From: CAYGUK01 sp964352985
GTDB taxonomy: Bacteria > Pseudomonadota > Gammaproteobacteria > JAHCLG01
DNA: 11,048 nucleotides
NCBI GenBank assembly: GCA_964352985.1
Contig: CAYGUK010000125.1
Span: forward strand, 1 to 11,048
Direction: 5' to 3'
The position numbers and the translations under genes are program-made. Under the pieces are notes generated by a model. The model was given only the letters and a program-made list of their open reading frames with translations. It was not told where the DNA came from and ran no database searches. Of the stretch, positions 6,940 to 11,048 are shown in pieces (position 1 is the first letter of the stretch; each line of letters begins with the position of its first letter).

Positions 6940-6970
6940 ATAACTAATTAAAAGATAATGAGAATAATAA

Positions 6971-7588
6971 ATGTATAGTTCAATAGAAGAAGAAAGAAAA
7001 AAACAACTCGAAGAAATCTATGCCCAGTTAACAAATCCTCAAAATGTTCACCAGGCGTTACGCAGAGCTTGTTTTGCAGGAAAATTTGACCTTGCCAAGA
7101 AATTGATTGAAGAATTTGCAGCAGATCCAAACATTTGCGATGATGGTCAATTCAAACGAAATGCACTTCACCAGGCATGTTTAATCAAAGATGCTGAAAT
7201 AAGGTCACAAATGATTAAACTTTTAATCTCTAAAGGTGCAAAGCTATCTATACCAGATAGCGATGGATTATGTGCGATTCAATATTTAAATAATCCAGAA
7301 CATCAGTTTGAATTATTAATGACGTATTTCCAAAGTAGCCCTCACACATCGTATCAAGCTAATCCCGGATTTGACGCATCTCAACACGCCCGACCTTTAC
7401 ATTTATTAGAATATCACCTTGATGATTTTTGCTATAAAACGGTATTAGAACAACTAAAGAAGGAGCATTTTGCTGTTGCATTAGAGATACCTCATGATTG
7501 CTCAATAGATGAAGCAATCGAATTAATAAATTATCAAATAAACAATGGACCACCCGAGAGAAAAAAAAAACTTTTGAGGCGTTATTAG
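6971..7588 (+). CDS. Ankyrin-repeat protein, N-terminal half (frame ends after an A10 run)
   Basis: This 205-residue frame opens with a charged helix (SIEEERKKQLEEIYAQL). It continues with ankyrin repeats at about 26-57 (ALRRACFAGKFDLAKKLIEE), 62-96 (ALHQACLIKDAEI...IKLLISKGAKL) and a degenerate third to about 120. Ankyrin repeats bind proteins and are frequent in host-directed proteins of intracellular bacteria. After the repeats comes a different region: HLLEYHLDD (144-152) and FAVALEIPHD (167-176), which look like the first two strands of a TIKI/TraB/ChaN-type domain with H149 and E172 in the expected places. The frame leaves this domain at ten consecutive A (7561-7570) and stops five codons later. 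One more A at that tract would join it to the frame continuing to 8247 as a 425-residue protein. The true gene is most likely 6971-8247. Confidence 0.85.
   Translation: MYSSIEEERKKQLEEIYAQLTNPQNVHQALRRACFAGKFDLAKKLIEEFAADPNICDDGQFKRNALHQACLIKDAEIRSQMIKLLISKGAKLSIPDSDGLCAIQYLNNPEHQFELLMTYFQSSPHTSYQANPGFDASQHARPLHLLEYHLDDFCYKTVLEQLKKEHFAVALEIPHDCSIDEAIELINYQINNGPPERKKKLLRRY
7561..7570 (+). other. A10 slippery tract at the frame junction
   Basis: Ten A in a row follow GAGAG. Upstream codons read AGA AAA AAA AAA CTT. With eleven A, or a ribosome slipping back one base, the reading becomes AAA ACT TTT GAG GCG and continues for 225 more codons. Tracts of this length are known sites of RNA-polymerase slippage in AT-rich genomes, and are also sites of mutation and of base-calling error. 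Confidence 0.7.
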
Positions 7589-7674
7589 AATTACTAAAAT
7601 ATATAAAAGCGAATAATATTGAATATTATTTTGTCGATCCCTTACCACGAGTCGCAACCCAGCTACCAGGTATA

Positions 7675-8247
7675 ATGCCCCCTTCACAACTTGGTCAGGT
7701 AATGATGGGCCATAGGTCATTAAAAGGAGGCGAATTATTAGCAAATGCCATTCGTCAAAGTCAGGGAAAATTAGTCAGTATACATGGTTTAACACATGTC
7801 ATCGATATTCAATATGCCAGTCAATTATTGGGAATAAAAAAAATTCAAGCTGTTCACCCTTGTGCTACACCTCAACAAAGTAAATATATTTTAACTCATC
7901 TTCAAAGTCCCCTTGCAGTACAATTATTATCGCAAAAAGCTGTATTAGATCTCGCCCATCCGGATACAGCAGTGCGAGTAAGTCAATGTTTTGATCAATT
8001 TCGATTTCTTATTCAAAAGGTTGATATCCAAAAGGAACAAGAAGCGAAAATAGCATATGAAGAGGTGAGTGCAGCCATAGCAGAGCCAGAACATTTAGTC
8101 GAACCTGATCCACAATGGGGATCACTTTCACTCAGTCAAAATCAATTATTAGCCAGTGCTGCAATCGTATTAATGATCGCAATCGCCATAGCTTATGGCG
8201 TCCAAGATAAATTAACGGAAATATTCCAACAAAATTTTAGACCCTAA
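7675..8247 (+). CDS. C-terminal half of the ankyrin/TIKI-like protein, with membrane helix
   Basis: The frame is open from the A10 tract (first codon about 7570); 7675 is only its first ATG, and no ribosome-binding site precedes it, so an independent start is doubtful. The open part before that ATG reads as real protein (EALLELLKYIKANNIEYYFVD). Within this half R14 is followed by LLANAIRQSQGKLVSIHGLTH (21-41). This matches the TIKI/TraB-superfamily pattern of an Arg, a helix, then a strand ending in G-x-x-H (GLTH, 38-41). A helical region follows, then an acidic linker (AEPEHLVEPDP) and a hydrophobic helix at about 157-176 (QLLASAAIVLMIAIAIAYGV), suggesting a C-terminal membrane anchor. It ends in QQNFRP. 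Alternatively it is a decayed pseudogene half, but its clean composition argues against long decay. Confidence 0.7.
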   Translation: MPPSQLGQVMMGHRSLKGGELLANAIRQSQGKLVSIHGLTHVIDIQYASQLLGIKKIQAVHPCATPQQSKYILTHLQSPLAVQLLSQKAVLDLAHPDTAVRVSQCFDQFRFLIQKVDIQKEQEAKIAYEEVSAAIAEPEHLVEPDPQWGSLSLSQNQLLASAAIVLMIAIAIAYGVQDKLTEIFQQNFRP

Positions 8248-8375
8248 TACGGTTAAGAAAAATTATTTTGAAATTATCGTTTACAACTTGAGACTAGATT
8301 GAATAAAAAAATCAGACATGCCAAACATCAAGTCCCTAAGTTGCGACACTCAATTTAAGCTTAAAATATTACTTA

Positions 8376-9257
8376 TTATTTAACGATAAACTCAATGGCA
8401 TCGGCAATAAATTTATCCCATTGGTCTATCCACAATAAATGACTACACTGTTGATATTTTTTTAATTCACAATTCGCAATGTGACTCGCGACAAGTTCAA
8501 CTTGTTTTTGATTAATTATCCATTCATTCTCACCCCAAAGAATTAACACATTACATTTGATATTCTTGAGTTTAGGTGTGAAATCAAATCGTTTGAGAAA
8601 ATCACCAAAACCATAATTCATTAACTCTGCATTATAGCTTAAACTCGCTTGTACTTTTGTGGGATCATAGGTATACGAAAATAATGGTCCCATCACCTTA
8701 TAATAGTCATTAATAGCTTCTTGCGACTGGCTAAATTGACCCTGCCACATAATATCGATATATTTTTTCTGCGCGGTATTACCGATGAGTTTTAATTCAT
8801 CTAAGGCTTCTCGCAAAAAATTACCATTAGCAACCGCACCTATCAAAAATAATTTTTTTAAATAACTGCCATATTTAACAGCATATCCCAACGCAGCAAC
8901 TGAACCATAGGATTGTCCGAATAAAATGAAATTGTCAGAGGCGAGATTAAAATGTTGCCGAATGGCTTCAATGTCTTCGATATATTCTTCTAAGGAGCAA
9001 TACTTCGAGTCACAAGCTTCATTACGACCACAGCCTCTTGGATCAAATAAAATGATATCGATATAAGGTGCAAGCGCATCGGCAATTGAAAAAGGGGCTG
9101 AATTATATGTTGATAAATCATTACCGGGACCACCAGGGATCATCAATAACACCTGTCGTTTGCCTAACTCTTGATTGACGGAATAAATTTCGCAATAAAT
9201 TTGGGTTTGTGGTGTGTTATTTCTTTTGGGCAGCGTGATGTTCATTGTTTTTTTCAT
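8376..9257 (-). CDS. Alpha/beta hydrolase, proline iminopeptidase-like (S33 type)
   Basis: A 293-residue cytoplasmic alpha/beta hydrolase. Motifs in order: PGGPG (41-45, oxyanion-hole region, HGGPG in proline iminopeptidases), FDPRGCGRN (71-79, the DQRGxGxS block), GQSYG (114-118) with nucleophile S116, WGENE (241-245) at the acid position, and SH (272-273) supplying the catalytic His. The acid position carries Glu245 instead of the usual Asp. The family hydrolyses N-terminal proline peptides, amides or esters, and the substrate here is not evident. The ATG at 9257 is supported by CGGAG about eight bases upstream on the minus strand. The gene lies 63 bases downstream of the carboxymuconolactone decarboxylase-like gene in the same direction, so the two are probably co-transcribed. 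Confidence 0.9.
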   Translation of the reverse strand: MKKTMNITLPKRNNTPQTQIYCEIYSVNQELGKRQVLLMIPGGPGNDLSTYNSAPFSIADALAPYIDIILFDPRGCGRNEACDSKYCSLEEYIEDIEAIRQHFNLASDNFILFGQSYGSVAALGYAVKYGSYLKKLFLIGAVANGNFLREALDELKLIGNTAQKKYIDIMWQGQFSQSQEAINDYYKVMGPLFSYTYDPTKVQASLSYNAELMNYGFGDFLKRFDFTPKLKNIKCNVLILWGENEWIINQKQVELVASHIANCELKKYQQCSHLLWIDQWDKFIADAIEFIVK

Positions 9258-9320
9258 TGTATTTCTCCGGGTTATTTAGTTTGAACCAAAGTAAAATTAG
9301 GGCGAAATTTACATTGCTGA

Positions 9321-9698
9321 TTAATAAGCTTTATCTGCAAAATATGCTTTAGCGGAAAGCAAGGCATTGGTCGTTCGCGCAAAACCTGCGTAAAGTGAAA
9401 CTTGTAAAATAGTTTCAATGCATTCACGTTTGCTGGCACCGGCCATTAACGCCGCATCTAAATGCGCTTGCAATTGCGGTGTCATATCCCCAAGAGCCGC
9501 ACATAAGGCGATGACAATTAATTCTCGTGATTTAATATCTAAACCATCGCGCGAAAAAACATGGCCAAAGCCAAATTCTGCTGTTAAATCAGCATAGCCA
9601 GGACAAATATCCTCTACCGCATCGATTAAAGCTTCACCTGCGTGATCGCCATGTAATTGATTAAATAATTCATAACCTTTTTCTAATGTTGTTTTCAT
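9321..9698 (-). CDS. Carboxymuconolactone decarboxylase family protein
   Basis: A 125-residue, all-helical protein of the carboxymuconolactone decarboxylase family. Signature: KSRELIVIALCAALGDMTPQLQAHLDAALMAGASKRECIETILQV, beginning at residue 57, with the conserved H79, then YAGFARTTNAL (103-113). The CxxC pair of AhpD-type peroxidases is absent, so a small-molecule decarboxylase or a related role is more likely than peroxide defence. Start choice: a TTG at 9719 would add seven residues, but it sits about where transcription should begin. The ATG at 9698 has GGAAATAGAG upstream and is preferred. It is first in a likely two-gene unit with the hydrolase and is divergent from the LysR regulator. 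The true substrate is unknown. Confidence 0.9.
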   Translation of the reverse strand: MKTTLEKGYELFNQLHGDHAGEALIDAVEDICPGYADLTAEFGFGHVFSRDGLDIKSRELIVIALCAALGDMTPQLQAHLDAALMAGASKRECIETILQVSLYAGFARTTNALLSAKAYFADKAY

Positions 9699-9724
9699 GT
9701 TGTTTAGCTCTATTTCCAAGTGAT

Positions 9725-9753
9725 GTCATAAAGGTAATTTAACTGTTTTTCAA
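9725..9753 (-). promoter_or_regulatory. Promoter of the decarboxylase-hydrolase unit
   Basis: On the minus strand TTGAAA (9753-9748), a 17-base spacer, and TATGAC (9730-9725) give five of six and four of six matches to consensus with ideal spacing. Transcription would begin at about 9719-9717, on the alternative TTG codon, which argues for the ATG at 9698 as the translation start. Confidence 0.5.
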
Positions 9754-9786
9754 ATCAATGTTAATATAGCAATAATGAGATTAATA

Positions 9787-9803
9787 GTTTCATATATTGA
9801 AAC
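9787..9803. promoter_or_regulatory. Palindrome GTTTCA-N5-TGAAAC, candidate LysR binding site
   Basis: Two perfect six-base arms flank TATAT. The site fits the LysR-type T-N11-A pattern and lies between the divergent LysR gene and the decarboxylase-hydrolase unit, 14 bases before the LysR ATG. TATATT inside it could serve as the -10 box of the regulator gene, so binding here would suit autoregulation. Confidence 0.45.
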
Positions 9804-9806
9804 AAT

Positions 9807-9810
9807 GGAG
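9807..9810 (+). promoter_or_regulatory. Ribosome-binding site fixing the LysR start
   Basis: GGAG lies seven bases before the ATG at 9818. An upstream TTG at 9797 in the same frame has no such site and falls inside the palindrome, so 9818 is chosen. Confidence 0.7.
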
Positions 9811-9817
9811 AAAGCGT

Positions 9818-10690
9818 ATGTGGCAAAAGTTTGAGACGTTTATCGCGGTTGCCGTCAATCACAGTTTTATTAAGACAGCAGAACAATTAAATTTATCAAA
9901 AGCAACGGTAACCCGCTATATAAAAGAATTAGAAGAGGAATATCAAACCGTGTTATTTACACGCACAACTCGGCATGTCAACTTAACCGAGCAAGGTGAA
10001 CAACTTTATCATCATTTTATTGAGTTATTACAATTAAACCAACAATTACGCGAAACCGTACTCGACCAATCAACTACAATAAAAGGAAAAATAAAAATTG
10101 GTTTGCCGGTATCAATTATGGCTTTATTTATCGAAAATAAAATCACATCACTTTGTCACGAATATCCAGAACTCAATATTGAAATTGTTCAAGGGAATCA
10201 CTTAACTAATTTATTAAGCCATCATTTTGATTTAGTGATTCATTGTGGTTTATTGCCTGATGTTAATTTTTATTATTCTACCATTGCATCTTGGCAACGC
10301 GTATTATGCGCGTCGCCCGCTTATCTAAAAAATCATAAAAAAATAAAATCTATTCATGATTTGAAACAACATCAATGTCTTGATCATGCTGATAATCATA
10401 GCGTATCTTGGTACCTAATGGAAAAAAACAAATCGATTGAAATTCCCATTAAAACCAATATCACGGTTAATAGTTCGATGGCGTTAAAATCATTAGCATT
10501 GCAAGGATTGGGTATCACTTACTTACCGAGTTTCACGATTTTTGATGAATTAAAAAATAAATCGCTTATTCGAATCTTACCCAAAGCTTCACCACCCGAA
10601 ATGAAAATTTATGCGCTTTATCCTGTTCGAAAACAAAATAATCGAAAAATTGATATTATTATTCAAGCACTCAAAGCGTGTCTTAATTAA
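9818..10690 (+). CDS. LysR-type transcriptional regulator
   Basis: A 290-residue LysR-family regulator of normal length. The N-terminal winged helix-turn-helix spans about 1-60: FETFIAVAVNHSFIKTAEQL, then SKATVTRYIKELEEEY (27-42), LFTRTTRHVNLTEQG (46-60). It is followed by a linker helix and a periplasmic-binding-protein-like effector domain from about residue 88 (KGKIKIGLPVSI) to the end. The overall look is that of the CrgA/YafC-type subgroup. It is divergent from the decarboxylase-hydrolase unit, the classic arrangement for a LysR protein controlling the neighbouring genes in response to their substrate. The start at ATG 9818 is set by GGAG; seven extra residues from TTG 9797 are unlikely. 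The effector is unknown. Confidence 0.92.
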   Translation: MWQKFETFIAVAVNHSFIKTAEQLNLSKATVTRYIKELEEEYQTVLFTRTTRHVNLTEQGEQLYHHFIELLQLNQQLRETVLDQSTTIKGKIKIGLPVSIMALFIENKITSLCHEYPELNIEIVQGNHLTNLLSHHFDLVIHCGLLPDVNFYYSTIASWQRVLCASPAYLKNHKKIKSIHDLKQHQCLDHADNHSVSWYLMEKNKSIEIPIKTNITVNSSMALKSLALQGLGITYLPSFTIFDELKNKSLIRILPKASPPEMKIYALYPVRKQNNRKIDIIIQALKACLN

Positions 10691-10709
10691 GCTATAACTG
10701 TTAATTTAA

Positions 10710-11045
10710 TTATTTTCTAAATCTAGGGCTATGTGGTTGTTCACTTTTTTTAGCGGCTTCTTCTATTTCAGTGATGAGTTGTTGAATATTCACTTTATCT
10801 TGATAACAAACTTGAGATTCAACTACGACTCTACCGTATTGTTCATCGTCACCATTATTGCTCAATCTCTCTAAATTTTTAGCTTGTGCTAAAGATTCCG
10901 ATTCATTTGGTGCTGAAATTAGTAAATCTTGTCTAAGTTTTGCAAATTGCCCAACTATTTTAAAAATTAGAGAATCAAACCCTGGTATCAAATAAGTAGT
11001 GAAAAAATCATATACTTGATTAATGATATGATTAAATAGTTTCAT
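10710..11045 (-). CDS. Hypothetical protein, 111 residues or longer
   Basis: I do not recognise this protein. From the ATG at 11045, three bases from the window edge, it gives 111 residues; the true start could lie beyond the edge. An N-terminal amphipathic or hydrophobic region (YDFFTTYLIPGFDSLIFKIVGQF, 12-34) is followed by a polar, probably helical region (ESESLAQAKNLERLSNNGDDEQ) and a charged helix (QQLITEIEEAAKKSEQ), ending in SPRFRK. There is no cleavable signal peptide. It converges with the LysR gene, leaving 19 bases between stops, with no hairpin. The composition looks coding. The Arg-Lys ending is shared with three other hypothetical proteins in this window. Confidence 0.65.
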   Translation of the reverse strand: MKLFNHIINQVYDFFTTYLIPGFDSLIFKIVGQFAKLRQDLLISAPNESESLAQAKNLERLSNNGDDEQYGRVVVESQVCYQDKVNIQQLITEIEEAAKKSEQPHSPRFRK

Positions 11046-11048
11046 TTC

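Noticed and set aside
7523..7744. A 73-codon antisense frame over the A10 junction
   Set aside because: It is a hydrophobic artefact of AT-rich coding on the other strand. The plus frame shows clear domain motifs.
8248..8375. Terminator between the convergent genes ending at 8247 and 8376
   Set aside because: Only scattered six-base complementary pairs (such as ACTTGA/TCAAGT) without a compact stem or adjacent T-run.

Overview
The window is AT-rich, with a dense gammaproteobacterial coding style. It looks like the chromosome of a host-associated member of the Legionellales or a close relative (inference). The reasons are an ankyrin-repeat protein, a Legionella/Coxiella-type major facilitator (MFS) transporter, several large proteins with no recognisable family, single-base frameshifts at A-runs, and long low-complexity AT spacers. 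There is no rRNA, tRNA, CRISPR array, transposase or phage gene.

Layout. Positions 1-1500 hold a possible 3' tail of an upstream gene, a small unknown gene (230-472, +) and a 327-residue protein with a GNAT-like motif (502-1485, -). This last gene is divergent from an MFS transporter (1709-2974, +), which appears to be read from a leaderless promoter. Positions 3000-8250 form an accessory block. It contains two tandem paralogs of an unrecognised family with a histidine-rich cluster (3192-4328, and 4603-5756 split by a one-base frameshift), an 836-base spacer with no convincing gene, a small broken gene (6593-6796), and an ankyrin protein (6971-8247) split at a run of ten A. Positions 8376-10690 are a conventional metabolic unit: an alpha/beta hydrolase and a carboxymuconolactone decarboxylase-like protein on the minus strand, divergent from a LysR-type regulator with a palindrome just ahead of its start codon. 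An unknown 111-residue protein (10710-11045, -) closes the window.

Main observations. Adding one A to the A10 tract at 7561-7570 joins the two halves of the ankyrin gene. The joined protein has ankyrin repeats, then a region with the motif order of the TIKI/TraB/ChaN/EreA metalloenzyme superfamily, then a C-terminal membrane helix. That fold lies across the frameshift, so the two halves are one gene that is either newly broken, miscalled, or rescued by slippage. The second paralog has the same kind of lesion at an A5 run, but there an internal TTG with a good ribosome-binding site could restart translation. Four otherwise unrelated hypothetical proteins end in Arg-Lys, mostly after an aromatic or hydrophobic residue, which could be a shared C-terminal signal. 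LysR, hydrolase and decarboxylase look like one regulated unit for an unidentified small molecule.
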